From NCBI GenBank assembly GCA_045107085.1, contig JBGCFT010000148.1, positions 1 through 14,175 of the forward strand: a DNA stretch of 14,175 nucleotides. The letters are read 5' to 3'. Position numbers and translations under genes: made by a program. Shown in pieces: positions 1 to 8,600 of this stretch. This DNA is from NORP309 sp045107085 (GTDB taxonomy: Bacteria; Pseudomonadota; Gammaproteobacteria; Xanthomonadales; Marinicellaceae). Position 1 is the first letter of the stretch. Each line of letters begins with the position of its first letter. The notes under the pieces are model-generated. The model saw only the letters and a list, made by a program, of their open reading frames with translations, ran no database searches and had not been told where the DNA came from.

Positions 1-1047
1 GCCAAACGGGTCAAAGCCCGACAAGTCGATATCTTGTTGGTAGTGAATATGTTTTTAACCGGTTTTGATAGCAAACACCTCAATACCATGTATGTGGATA
101 AAAACCTCAAGTACCACGGCTTGATTCAGGCTTATTCACGCACCAATCGCATCTTAAATGAGGTCAAATCTCAAGGGAACATCGTCTGCTTTAGAAACCT
201 CAAAGCCGCCACCGATGATGCCATCCGCTTGTTTTCAAGCTTGGATAATAAAGATGAAATCATCATGGCACCGTATGCGGAATATGTGGATGAGTTTAAT
301 CAAGCCTATCTGGAATTATTAAGCATCACGCCAACGGTAGACAGTGTTAACCAATTGCAAGATGAAGAACAAGAAATGGCCTTTGTTAAAGCCTTTCGTG
401 AGTTGATGCGTTTGATGAATGTATTGACTAGCTTCTCTGAATTTGATCACAGCCACATCTCCATGAAAGAACAATCTTTTGAAGATTATAAAAGCAAGTA
501 TTTAGACCTATACGATAAAGCCAGAAGCCACGATCAAAAAGAGAAGGTTTCTATACTAGATGATTTGGATTTTGAATTGGAGCTCATCCACCGCGATGAA
601 GTCAATGTCACTTATATCATGAGATTGTTACAAGGATTGGTCAATGCAACAGTAGATGAAAAAGAACAACAAAAGAACAAAATACTAGACACCATGACCG
701 GCGATCTAGAACTGCGCAGCAAACGCGAATTGATAGAAAAATTCATCAACAAAAACTTACCCGATATCAAAGACTCAGAATCCGTCCCCGATGAATTCGA
801 AAAGTTCTGGAGCTACGAAAAACAACAAGCCTTCAAAGTCTTCACCCAAACCGAAAAACTCGACCCCACAAAACTAGAATCCATCATCGGCGACTACCTC
901 TTCACCGAAAGAACTCCACTACGCGATGACGTGATCGCCATGATGGATGAAAAACCCAAACTCAAAGAACGCAGCACAACTGCCGAGAGATTAATCCAAA
1001 AAGTCACGGATTATGTAGAGACGTTTATTAGTGGGGTTGGATTGTGA
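1..1047 (+). CDS. hsdR: Type I restriction-modification enzyme, restriction (R) subunit, C-terminal part
   Basis: The reading frame is open from the first base, so the gene begins upstream and only the last 348 residues are present. HsdR is the ATP-dependent translocating and DNA-cleaving subunit of a type I restriction enzyme, working with HsdM and HsdS in the cytoplasm against unmodified incoming DNA. Visible residues 12-24 (LLVVNMFLTGFDS) match superfamily 2 helicase motif V of HsdR. Residues 43-50 (QAYSRTNR) match motif VI with its arginine finger. The rest is a charged, helical domain ending in a YLFTERTPLRDDV segment, as in the EcoR124-like branch. The nuclease and Walker A regions must lie upstream, outside the window. 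Codons in the last third (about 700-1000) end in C much more often than earlier ones, which may mean mosaic ancestry. No hsdM or hsdS is visible. Family is secure; subtype is inferred. Confidence 0.92.
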   Translation, partial: AKRVKARQVDILLVVNMFLTGFDSKHLNTMYVDKNLKYHGLIQAYSRTNRILNEVKSQGNIVCFRNLKAATDDAIRLFSSLDNKDEIIMAPYAEYVDEFNQAYLELLSITPTVDSVNQLQDEEQEMAFVKAFRELMRLMNVLTSFSEFDHSHISMKEQSFEDYKSKYLDLYDKARSHDQKEKVSILDDLDFELELIHRDEVNVTYIMRLLQGLVNATVDEKEQQKNKILDTMTGDLELRSKRELIEKFINKNLPDIKDSESVPDEFEKFWSYEKQQAFKVFTQTEKLDPTKLESIIGDYLFTERTPLRDDVIAMMDEKPKLKERSTTAERLIQKVTDYVETFISGVGL

Positions 1048-1069
1048 GAATATTGGAAAATGTAAAACT

Positions 1070-1453
1070 ATGAAAAACAATATTGTAATGTTAAAAATTT
1101 TATTTATGGTTTCTATTTGTAATGTAACAAATTTGTTTGCAATAGATGTTGAGCTTGAATTAGGAAAAATAAAATTACCTGCAAGAAGTGTTGATTTAAT
1201 TTATGATTACGTCTCTCTTGATTCAGGTTTTAATAATGTGATTGAAAGTTATGAAATTTCAATAGACACATCATCTAATACATCCATGTATAGTATTCAA
1301 AAACACGATTCAGTAGAAGCGAATGAATTGTTGTTGGATGAACCAAGGTTTTCAGAGTTTAATTATAATGTTTTAGATATATCTGTAATTAAAAACGGAA
1401 CATCATTTGTTGCATTTTTAGGTTTTGATTCTAGATTATCAGAATATATTTGA
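1070..1453 (+). CDS. Small exported protein of unknown function
   Basis: I do not recognise the family. The ATG at 1070 is preferred over an upstream GTG at 1031, which overlaps hsdR. From 1070 the 127-residue product starts with two lysine-containing turns and a hydrophobic core (MLKILFMVSICNV) ending near NLFA-ID, a plausible Sec signal peptide. The mature part, about 103 residues, is acidic, free of cysteine and predicted beta-rich. No good Shine-Dalgarno sequence precedes the start. The gene lies 22 bp after hsdR on the same strand but is much more AT-rich, so it probably arrived separately. The C-terminus may be cut short: removing one T from the TTT at 1450-1452 region would extend the frame to the TAG at 1494-1496 and add a natural-looking tail (DVFSKELKVKFSNQ). 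Confidence 0.5.
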   Translation: MKNNIVMLKILFMVSICNVTNLFAIDVELELGKIKLPARSVDLIYDYVSLDSGFNNVIESYEISIDTSSNTSMYSIQKHDSVEANELLLDEPRFSEFNYNVLDISVIKNGTSFVAFLGFDSRLSEYI

Positions 1454-1600
1454 TGTGTTTTCAAAAGAGTTAAAAGTAAAGTTTTCAAATCAGTAGGACT
1501 AATTTAATGAGACTGTAAACTAATCTGTGTTTCTAGTAACTTTTACATTATAAATGGGATAAGTATTTAATAAGCGAGTTTTATCGTATATTATTATCTT

Positions 1601-1879
1601 ATGGTTCATTTTGAAAAACACCAAAAGATAGCAATTTTAATTTTTACTTTTTTATCTTTGATACTTTATCTGAGAGAAGAGCAGGCTGAGTTTCAAGAAA
1701 AAGTAGCGCTTCTTTTTATATTTTTATTGCCTATTTTATTGTATAAATTATTAGCCTATTTATCTAGTTTTGGTTTTCTTCCTAGCATTGCATCTGATGC
1801 CAACAATTACAAAACTGAACCTTTTGCCTTTTTGTTTTGGATTATCTATTTGATTGCGGCTTTTGTTATTGTATTTTAA
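1601..1879 (+). CDS. Small integral membrane protein of unknown function
   Basis: The 92-residue product is strongly hydrophobic with three predicted membrane segments: about residues 9-23 (IAILIFTFLSLILYL), 35-55 (VALLFIFLLPILLYKLLAYL) and 73-92 (FAFLFWIIYLIAAFVIVF). A short charged loop (REEQAEFQEK) joins the first two. I do not recognise a family. The ATG at 1601 has no clear ribosome binding site. A loose promoter-like pair, TTTACA at 1542-1547 and TATTTA at 1564-1569 with a 16-nt spacer, lies just upstream. Its low GC resembles the neighbouring small gene rather than hsdR. It could be an orphan membrane protein or a fragment of a larger one. Confidence 0.5.
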   Translation: MVHFEKHQKIAILIFTFLSLILYLREEQAEFQEKVALLFIFLLPILLYKLLAYLSSFGFLPSIASDANNYKTEPFAFLFWIIYLIAAFVIVF

Positions 1880-2008
1880 TTTAAAGAGAGCTTTCCATAA
1901 CTAGTGAGAAGAATAAAAAATGATTAAATTCTCCAACTTTTTACTAAAATTATTCGCAATAGCTAACTACTATAAGCAAATTTTAGCTCAAATTGGCAAA
2001 TTTGATGC

Positions 2009-2048
2009 GTATCATCCATGATACTTACCGCTTCACGGCTTCCGTGAA
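2009..2048. repeat. Twin perfect inverted repeats, possible REP-like palindromic element
   Basis: Two perfect hairpins sit seven bases apart. The first pairs GTATCAT with ATGATAC around a two-base CC (2009-2024). The second pairs TTCACGG with CCGTGAA around a CTT loop (2032-2048). An ATCAT at 2050-2054 can also pair with the ATGAT at 2018-2022, enclosing the second hairpin, so alternative folds exist. No T run follows on the plus strand, so this is not an ordinary terminator. Two compact palindromes in tandem within an intergenic region suggest a dispersed REP or BIME-type element; that is inferred from form alone. Confidence 0.55.
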
Positions 2049-2199
2049 AATCATTTCCAGAAGAATTTTTCTCTATTTTTTCCACATAGTTATGCAAAAC
2101 TCTCTTAAATTAGTTTTATGAAAATTTTCGTTAGAGTAATTTTGTTTTTTATAAATAATTCCAGCGATAATATATTTTTTTTTAATAGTGTGATTAAAC

Positions 2200-2496
2200 A
2201 TGAAAGAAGAAGCCGGGTCTTTTGACTGGCGTTACTTTGAATATAAAAGGGTGGTTTTTAAGTTGTGTGCTCACTATGTAATATTTCTTGAGTTGAATTC
2301 AGTACCTAAAAATAGTTGTGATTTATTAAGTGCAGAACTTGATAAAAAAATGAAATGATTAAACGAGAATATAAAAAATATGCAGGGTTTTGGCCAGCTA
2401 TTCTTTGAAGCCAAGTAGTTTGAAAAACAAGAGGTAAGAATTAGAAATATTATAGTCACTGATTTTTACATTAATGATTTTGTAAAATTAAATTAA
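2200..2496 (+). pseudogene. Possible decayed small gene with two in-frame stops
   Basis: A single frame from the ATG at 2200 to the TAA at 2494-2496 is broken only by TGA (2356-2358) and TAG (2416-2418). The conceptual 99-codon product has a mixed, globular-looking composition, starting MKEEAGSFDWRYFEYK. The intact first part alone would be a 52-residue peptide. There is no clear ribosome binding site and I recognise no family. In such AT-rich sequence a frame with only two stops could be chance. A minus-strand frame over the same bases (2459-2274) is less convincing. Confidence 0.2.
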
Positions 2497-2824
2497 AATT
2501 CGTTGTTAATACTCATACTTTATCCTTTACAAATTATAACGTAAAATTTTCCTATATCAGTTTCAATACTGGATGAGCATTGATTACAAAGCTTGGGTTA
2601 TGAAACAAGGAGAATGATCCAATGGCCTTTAACCAAAAGCTGGCGCTGATTTATCTTTGAATTACCCCAATCAAAACATCCAATTATCAATAATCGTTTC
2701 CCCGTGAGTGTGATTGTTAGAAAATCATTTTAATAATCTTGCAAAACACGGTAAAGATGTTAATATTATTTTTTATTTGGCTTATGAAGTAGTCGAAAAA
2801 ATACTTAAAAACGGGGGAGTAAAA

Positions 2825-3529
2825 TTGATTATTAACATATTGCGAGACAGATTTAATAATAAAATATCTAAATCGCTCATACCTATTTTATTAATATTTA
2901 TTGTGATTCCAAGCACAGTCATGTCACAGAATATTACCATTAATCCAAACATAAATTCTGAATTGCAACCTTGGGTAGCATTTTTATCAGTTGCACCAGA
3001 CCCAAATGGCACAGGCTCAGTTAATTGGACAGGTTCTCAGAATAATGAAAATGTTATGAACGGTTCAGGATCAGCACAAGTACAGTTAGAGCCGCCTATT
3101 TTTGTTAATGCATCTTCTGGATTTAGGCAATGTATTGAATTGCCAAATGCACCAGTTTCGGTAATGGTAGCAAAATATGGAACGCATGTCTTGATTCCTC
3201 AAACTGGCAATCCTATGAGTGGAGTAGCTAATGCAAGCATAGAAGTTCGTTTTTTTTCGGATGCAAATTGTTCGAGTTTTATTCCAGGAGCTGGTGGAAA
3301 CCAGGGTAGAATTTTTGATGGAATACTGAGTGATACTGATTGGTATATAATAGAGGATAATAGCCTATCTATGCCGAATGATTCGATTGTTGCATCAAGT
3401 GCTGAGGTTCGTGGTTTTCTGAGAGCAACAGAAGCGAGTAGTGAAGAATATGTTGCGTATTTCGATCATGTTTTCTTGGCTCTAAATGGGAATCTTCCTG
3501 TTGAATTGATTCAATTTTCTGTAGATTGA
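2825..3529 (+). CDS. Exported beta-rich protein, possibly with a carbohydrate-binding-type fold
   Basis: A TTG start at 2825 is chosen because a strong GGGGGAG lies five bases upstream and because it puts a signal peptide at the N-terminus. The 234-residue product begins with basic residues (RDRFNNKISK), a hydrophobic core (LIPILLIFIVIP) and a cleavage region around TVMS-QN. A longer frame from 2714 would bury this signal behind 37 residues. The mature part is beta-rich with two cysteines, and its end (YVAYFDHVFLAL) resembles the last strand of jelly-roll carbohydrate-binding modules, which is inference only. The C-terminus is NLPVELIQFSVD. Such LPVEL tails recur on exported proteins, in Bacteroidetes usually before a sorting domain. 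Its stop codon overlaps the ribosome binding site of the next gene, so the two are probably cotranscribed and translationally coupled. Confidence 0.8.
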   Translation: MIINILRDRFNNKISKSLIPILLIFIVIPSTVMSQNITINPNINSELQPWVAFLSVAPDPNGTGSVNWTGSQNNENVMNGSGSAQVQLEPPIFVNASSGFRQCIELPNAPVSVMVAKYGTHVLIPQTGNPMSGVANASIEVRFFSDANCSSFIPGAGGNQGRIFDGILSDTDWYIIEDNSLSMPNDSIVASSAEVRGFLRATEASSEEYVAYFDHVFLALNGNLPVELIQFSVD

Positions 3530-3536
3530 GGTAAAA

Positions 3537-5501
3537 ATGATTATTCGAATTTTATTATTGGCTCTAATTCTATTAGTTATAATGCCTAGCACAGCTTTTT
3601 CTGTAATTAGTGTATGTCCTGATTCCATTAGACTTGATCCTAAAACTGTGCCTCCTGCGCATGTGGCAGCAGGTAAAAGTTATGGTCCAGTGACTATTTC
3701 TGCATCTCCATTTAACCCTGGGGATTCATATGTGTTTTCCATTACTCAAGGTGTATTACCAAATGGACTGATACTTGAAAATGCGACAAATGAACAAATA
3801 GATATATCAGGTATAGCTGAGATTGGAGGTCAATTTATCTATACTCTTACAGCTACAAATAGCGTTACTGGTTGTTCTGGTAGTCGGGTGTTTGGCCCAA
3901 CAGTATTTATTTGCGGTGATGGTAATGTCGACATGGAAGTAGGTGAGCAATGTGATGATAATAATATTCTAAATGGAGATGGTTGCTCTGCAGCTTGTTT
4001 AATTGAAAATACTCAGCCAGTTGCAGTTGATGACGTATTTATGTTTAATGAAAATGGAATTGAAGTTGGAAATTTATTATTAAATGATTTTGATGACGAT
4101 GCAACAGACGTGTTAAAGATAACAAGTGCCGATGGTGCACCGATTGACCCAGCTCTAGGCGGTGCAGTTTTGTTCAATATCGAATCAGCAAATGGACGCG
4201 ATGCAGAGATTGTTGTGTCGGAAAATTTTGGTTTTAATTTTGCATTTAATCCAACTTCTGAATTTGACGATTTAGCAGTCAACGAAACTGATCTTGTCAC
4301 CTTCATGTATGAAATCACTGATAATAACGGCGGCAGTGATTCGGCTTCAGTTACCGTAACTGTCAATGGTGAAAATGATGACCCATTAGCTGTTGACGAT
4401 TCATTTATGATCGACGAAGGAGAGCTTCTTACTGTTGATATTCTCGGCAATGATACAGATATAGATTCTTCAGACCAAATCACAATTACTGGAGGCAATG
4501 GCAATGCTGTAGGTGCAGCCTTCACAGTGACATCTGAAGGTGGGCGTGAAGCATTCGCTATACTTGCAGCTAGCGGAAATTTGAACCTAGCAGTCGATCA
4601 AATTGGGAACTTTGAAGATTTAGCTGTAGGAGAAACTGATATAATTATTATTGACTACAATATAACAGATGGAAATGGCGGAAATTCAAGTGCAACTGTT
4701 AATATCACGATCAATGGCCTTAATGATAATCCGATGGCTATTGATGATGATTTTACATTTAATGAAAATGGAATTGAAGTTGAAAATTTATTATTAAATG
4801 ATTTTGATGACGATGCATCAGATGTATTACAGATAACAAGTGCGGGTGGTGGAATGATAGATCCAGCTCTTGGTGGTGCCGTTTTATTCAATGTCGAATC
4901 AGCAAATGGACGTAACGCAGAGATTGTTGTGTCAGAAAATTTTGGTTTTAACTTTGCATTTAATCCAAAACTTGAATTTGACGATTTAGCAGTCAACGAA
5001 ACGGATTCTTTCACTTTTATGTATGAAATAAATGATAATAATGGCGGCAGTGATACAGCTATTGTTACTGGAACTGTCAATGGTGAAAACGATGATCCAG
5101 TAGCTGTTGACGATTCATTTATGATCGGCGAAGGAGAGCTTCTTACTGTTGATATTCTCGGAAATGACACAGATTTAGATACTTCTGACGCAATCACAAT
5201 AACAGGAGGTAATGGCAATGCTGTAGGTGTTGCGTTCTCAGTGACATCTGAAGGTGGACGTGAAGCTTTTGCGATACTTGCAGCTAGTGGAAATTTGAAC
5301 CTAGCAGTCGATCAAATTGGGAATTTTGAAGATTTAGTTGATGGAGAAACTGATACGATTATTATTGAATACAATATAACGGATGGAAATGGTGGTAATT
5401 CCACTGCGAATGTCACTATCACGGTAAATGGCTCAAATGATTTGAGTAATAAACAAATAAATGTGAAGGAATTGAATTCTGATGTATTTTTAAATAATTA
5501 A
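3537..5501 (+). CDS. Exported multidomain protein: Ig-like domain, Myxococcus-type cysteine motif and four cadherin/VCBS-like repeats
   Basis: The ATG at 3537 follows a GAGG that overlaps the previous stop, five bases away. The 654-residue product has a signal peptide (cleavage near residue 22, STAFS). Residues 50-117 look like a He_PIG-type putative Ig domain (SITQGVLPNGL). Residues 126-157 carry the Myxococcus cysteine-rich (DUF4215-like) signature, CGDGN...GEQCDD...GDGCSAAC. From residue 161 come four Asp/Asn-rich domains starting P-x-A-x-DD and ending with a VNGxND-type motif, in the order A1 (161-282), B1 (283-398), A2 (399-520), B2 (521-636). The LLNDFDDD and ILGNDTD segments are typical calcium-binding loops of cadherin/VCBS-like modules. 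No RTX repeats, transmembrane anchor or LPXTG-like signal follows; the chain ends 18 residues after B2. A role in adhesion or the cell surface is likely but unproven. Confidence 0.88.
   Translation: MIIRILLLALILLVIMPSTAFSVISVCPDSIRLDPKTVPPAHVAAGKSYGPVTISASPFNPGDSYVFSITQGVLPNGLILENATNEQIDISGIAEIGGQFIYTLTATNSVTGCSGSRVFGPTVFICGDGNVDMEVGEQCDDNNILNGDGCSAACLIENTQPVAVDDVFMFNENGIEVGNLLLNDFDDDATDVLKITSADGAPIDPALGGAVLFNIESANGRDAEIVVSENFGFNFAFNPTSEFDDLAVNETDLVTFMYEITDNNGGSDSASVTVTVNGENDDPLAVDDSFMIDEGELLTVDILGNDTDIDSSDQITITGGNGNAVGAAFTVTSEGGREAFAILAASGNLNLAVDQIGNFEDLAVGETDIIIIDYNITDGNGGNSSATVNITINGLNDNPMAIDDDFTFNENGIEVENLLLNDFDDDASDVLQITSAGGGMIDPALGGAVLFNVESANGRNAEIVVSENFGFNFAFNPKLEFDDLAVNETDSFTFMYEINDNNGGSDTAIVTGTVNGENDDPVAVDDSFMIGEGELLTVDILGNDTDLDTSDAITITGGNGNAVGVAFSVTSEGGREAFAILAASGNLNLAVDQIGNFEDLVDGETDTIIIEYNITDGNGGNSTANVTITVNGSNDLSNKQINVKELNSDVFLNN
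4017..5444 (+). repeat. Two tandem 714-bp copies encoding a pair of cadherin-like domains
   Basis: Copy 1 spans 4017-4730 and copy 2 spans 4731-5444. Matching points fall exactly 714 bases apart in both halves, for example TTTAATGAAAATGG at 4044 and 4758, and GTTGACGATTCATT at 4392 and 5106. There are therefore no net insertions or deletions and the frame is kept. Each copy encodes a 122-residue A domain plus a 116-residue B domain. By hand alignment A1 and A2 share about 102 of 122 residues, and B1 and B2 about 99 of 116. A and B are clearly less alike, so the pair was duplicated as a unit. Confidence 0.93.
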
Positions 5502-5536
5502 TCAATGACTATAATCAATTAAATTTAAAATAAATA

Positions 5537-5568
5537 AACAGGGCTTCATACTGAGACTCGACCCTGTT
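5537..5568 (-). terminator. Hairpin, likely terminator for the minus-strand VPS10-like gene
   Basis: AACAGGG pairs perfectly with CCCTGTT around an 18-base loop. Read on the minus strand it is followed by TATTTATTTTAAATTT, a T-rich tail, which fits termination of the gene ending at 5643. On the plus strand the tail is poor. Confidence 0.4.
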
Positions 5569-5591
5569 AATATTATCTACAATAAGTACTT

Positions 5592-5626
5592 GAGACCTTG
5601 CTTTATCCAAAATTAAGCAAGGTCTC
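5592..5626 (+). terminator. Strong hairpin, likely terminator for the exported-protein operon
   Basis: GAGACCTTGCTT pairs perfectly over 12 bp with AAGCAAGGTCTC around an 11-base loop. On the plus strand TATCTTTTTCTT follows, as in a rho-independent terminator. It ends 16 bases before the stop codon of the convergent gene. On the minus strand the stem is preceded by an A run but not followed by a T run. Confidence 0.7.
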
Positions 5627-5642
5627 TATCTTTTTCTTCAGA

Positions 5643-8600
5643 TTAATCTGACTTTTCATTAGCTGGACCAGCTGGTATCCATGGAGCTCCTGCATTTAAA
5701 AGGGCTTCTTTTAAAGCTGGAAATTCTTTTTTTCTAAGATTATTTAGTTTTGGTTGTAACAGAACCAAAGCCTCTTTTACATAAGCCATTTGTTGCTTTT
5801 GCGTGTTTGTTAATCCCCATGTATTGGCTCTGGCAAATTCAATCATAAACAAACGATCTGAGAGTGTCGCTGGTGCTGCTCCCATAGCATTTAAACCTCT
5901 ACTAAATTTGTAACCGTTTAAAATATTATCTGATTCAAAAACAGATTTTCTTAATTGTTCGTATTTATATTCTAATTCGTCTGAAATTACAGACGATCGG
6001 TCCATAGCTATTCGGATCGATTTTAATTGATTGATCAACTCCTTAACTTGGCTACCTGCCATTGAAAGTTGGTGTCTTAGGAATTCTACTTCACGCAATA
6101 ATTCTGTACGTTCTTGAGGTGTGACAGCTCCAGTCTCATTTTGTTTATGCAGTGGTTTTACATTAAATGAAACTGATGAAGCAATCTCTGTGGTTTTACC
6201 TGCGATTGTGGTATGCAAAGTAGCGCTATATTCTCCTGGTGCGACCAATGAACCGACATTTCCAAAGAAACTAGGGTTTTCACCTAAGGCATTTGCTGAT
6301 GGCCATCGTAGATCCCAAGTGACTCTGTGAATGCCTTTTTGAGTTTTTCCATTTACTTTTCTAATCAAATTTCCTTGATTGTCTTTTATCAGTAAAAACA
6401 CAGTAGGTTTGGCTTCTCTGGTTTCGGCTTCAACAGTTTCCCAAGCTGGATATAATGGATATTTTTTGTTTTTTATATCGCTTTTTTCTTTGTCTTCTCT
6501 GTGTTCTTTCATCGATTTGATGCCATCACGAAGATAATAGGTGAATGTCGCACCAAAGTCTGGATTTTTTGCACGGTATTCAAAATCACCGGATGAATCC
6601 GTATGCATACTATCGGGAATGTACCAAAGGGCATCACGAGAAGGAAATAACAACGCTTCTTGTTTAAGTGCTTTTTCACTGAGTGATCGCAAAGGCGAGT
6701 AGTCATCTAAAATGTAGATACCACGACCGAAACTGCCTGCAACTAAATCATTTTCTCGTCTTTGTATTTTTACGTCTCTAAATGAAATAGTCGGTACATC
6801 GCCACTTAATTCGACCCAGGCCTTGCCACCGTCCACGGTAAAGAATAAGCCAAGCTCAGTTCCAACAAATAATAAATTTTTGTTTACATGATCTTGGACA
6901 ATACGCCAAACCAAATGATTGTCTGGTAAGTTTGCAGCAATTGACTTCCAAGATTTACCGCGATCTGAACTCTTAATCAAATAAGGTTTATAGTCGCCAA
7001 ATTTATGGTTATCTAAGGCAGCATACACAGTGTCTTTATCAAATAAGTCAGCTCGAATGTCATTGATGTATGCTGTTGCGGGTATGCCTTTTATATCGTC
7101 GATTTCATATCGTTGCCAGTTTTTTCCACCATCTGATGTAACTTGAATCAATCCATCATCTGTACCTGCATACAAAATATTTTCATCAAGAGGTGATTCA
7201 GCAATATTGGCAATGGTATTAAAATTTGACATGGCTAACAAGTCCAAGCCAGAATCTACAGACCATGTGCGATCCATAACAGGCATATGCATTCTGTTTT
7301 CATTTTTAGTTAAATCTCCTGAGATAGTTTTCCAACTATTTCCTCTGTCGTCAGATCGCCAGATTCGCTGTGAGGCGTGATATAAACGCTGGTGATTGTG
7401 TGCAGAAACTAATATTGGAGCATCCCAGTTATAGCGTTCTCCTGGCTCTCCCGGACTGGCTTGTGGTTGAATGGAAACGTATTCATTTGTTTTACGGTGG
7501 TATCTGGCAAGATTACCTTCTTGTCTTTGTCCATAAACTATGTCTGGGTTACCAGGTTCTGTGGCAGGTTGATGGCCATCCCAATCAAGAATTAAAAACC
7601 AGTCGTTATTTTTAATTCCATGTGTTTTTGTGGTGCGTGATGGACCACCTTGAGATGAGTTATCTTGAGTGCCACCATATACATAGTAAAAAGGTTCTGA
7701 GTCATCTACTGCGATTTTGTAAAATTGTGTGATAGGTAGGTTCGAAAAATATCGCCATTTTTTCATGTCGTCTCTGGATTCATAAATGCCTCCATCACTT
7801 CCCACTAATAAAAAATTCGGATCTGTTGGATGAAAGGCCATTGCATGATCATCAACATGTTTGTACTTGTTGCTTAAATTATCCCAGGTTTTGCCTCCAT
7901 CGTTACTGTATTTGCTGTTATTGCTCATCATGTAGATGCGGTCAAAACGATGAGGATCTGCAAATACTTCCTGATAATAATGCGGTCCTGTTCCACTCCC
8001 AACCTCATCGGACATTTTAGTCCAGCTAGCTCCTTGGTTTTCGGATCGGTACAAACCACCTTTACGTTGATTGATCTCGATTGCAGCATAAATTATATCT
8101 GGATTTTGATGTGAAATAGCTAGGCCGATTTTACCCATATCTGTTTTTGGTAATCCTTCACTCAATTTTACCCAAGTTTTACCACCATCATCAGATGTGT
8201 GTATCCCAGACCCAGGACCGGTCCCAACATAAGTTGGAAGAGTCCTTTGCCTTTGCCAACTAGCTGCGTAAAGTTTATCTGGGTTTCGTGAGTCAATCAC
8301 TAAAGAAGTCACACCAGTCCATTCATCAATTTTTAAAACATGCTCCCAGTTTTTTCCACCATCAGTGGTTTTAAACAAGCCTCTTTGACCGCCTTTGCTC
8401 CATAATGGTCCTTGTGATGAAACCCAAACAGTATTTGAGTCAGTAGGGTGAATGATGATATCAGAAATATGCTCAGATTCTTTCAATCCCATATTTTTCC
8501 AAGTTTGACCACCATCTAATGAACGGTAAACACCATCACCGAAACTCAAGTGACGCCCGCCATTATTCTCGCCTGTCCCCACCCAAATAATGTTTGAGTT

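Larger units (their letters stand above)
1880..2824. other. Gene-poor, AT-rich stretch
   Basis: No convincing intact gene is present. The stretch holds a twin inverted repeat at 2009-2048 and a plus-strand frame with two internal stops at 2200-2496. Around 2610-2625 there is a strong AAGGAG nine bases before an ATG (2622), but that frame closes after 12 codons (MAFNQKLALIYL). Local GC is higher around 2560-2710 than on either side, and several frames there look peptide-like but are broken, which would suit a decayed gene. The leader of the next operon falls in its last part. Confidence 0.5.

Noticed and set aside
2274..2459. Minus-strand 61-codon frame with a lipoprotein-like start (IFLILTSC)
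   Set aside because: GTG start without a ribosome binding site, in AT-rich DNA, and a competing plus-strand frame covers the same bases.
1..2500. A defence island around hsdR
   Set aside because: No hsdM, hsdS, toxin-antitoxin or other defence gene is recognisable; the two small neighbours cannot be tied to defence from sequence.
2622..2660. 12-codon frame behind a strong AAGGAG
   Set aside because: Too short, no attenuator-like structure downstream, and no run of regulatory codons; possibly the start of a dead gene.
2714..2824. Extended N-terminus of the first exported protein
   Set aside because: It would bury the signal peptide behind 37 residues, and a strong GGGGGAG lies before the internal TTG at 2825.
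4013..5218. Two long minus-strand frames inside the repeat protein gene
   Set aside because: Both are the same frame shadow in the two duplicated copies; low-complexity Ser/Thr/Pro-rich translation and no start signals.
4017..5444. CRISPR array or VNTR
   Set aside because: The repeats are 714 bp, coding and in frame, without short repeat-spacer units.
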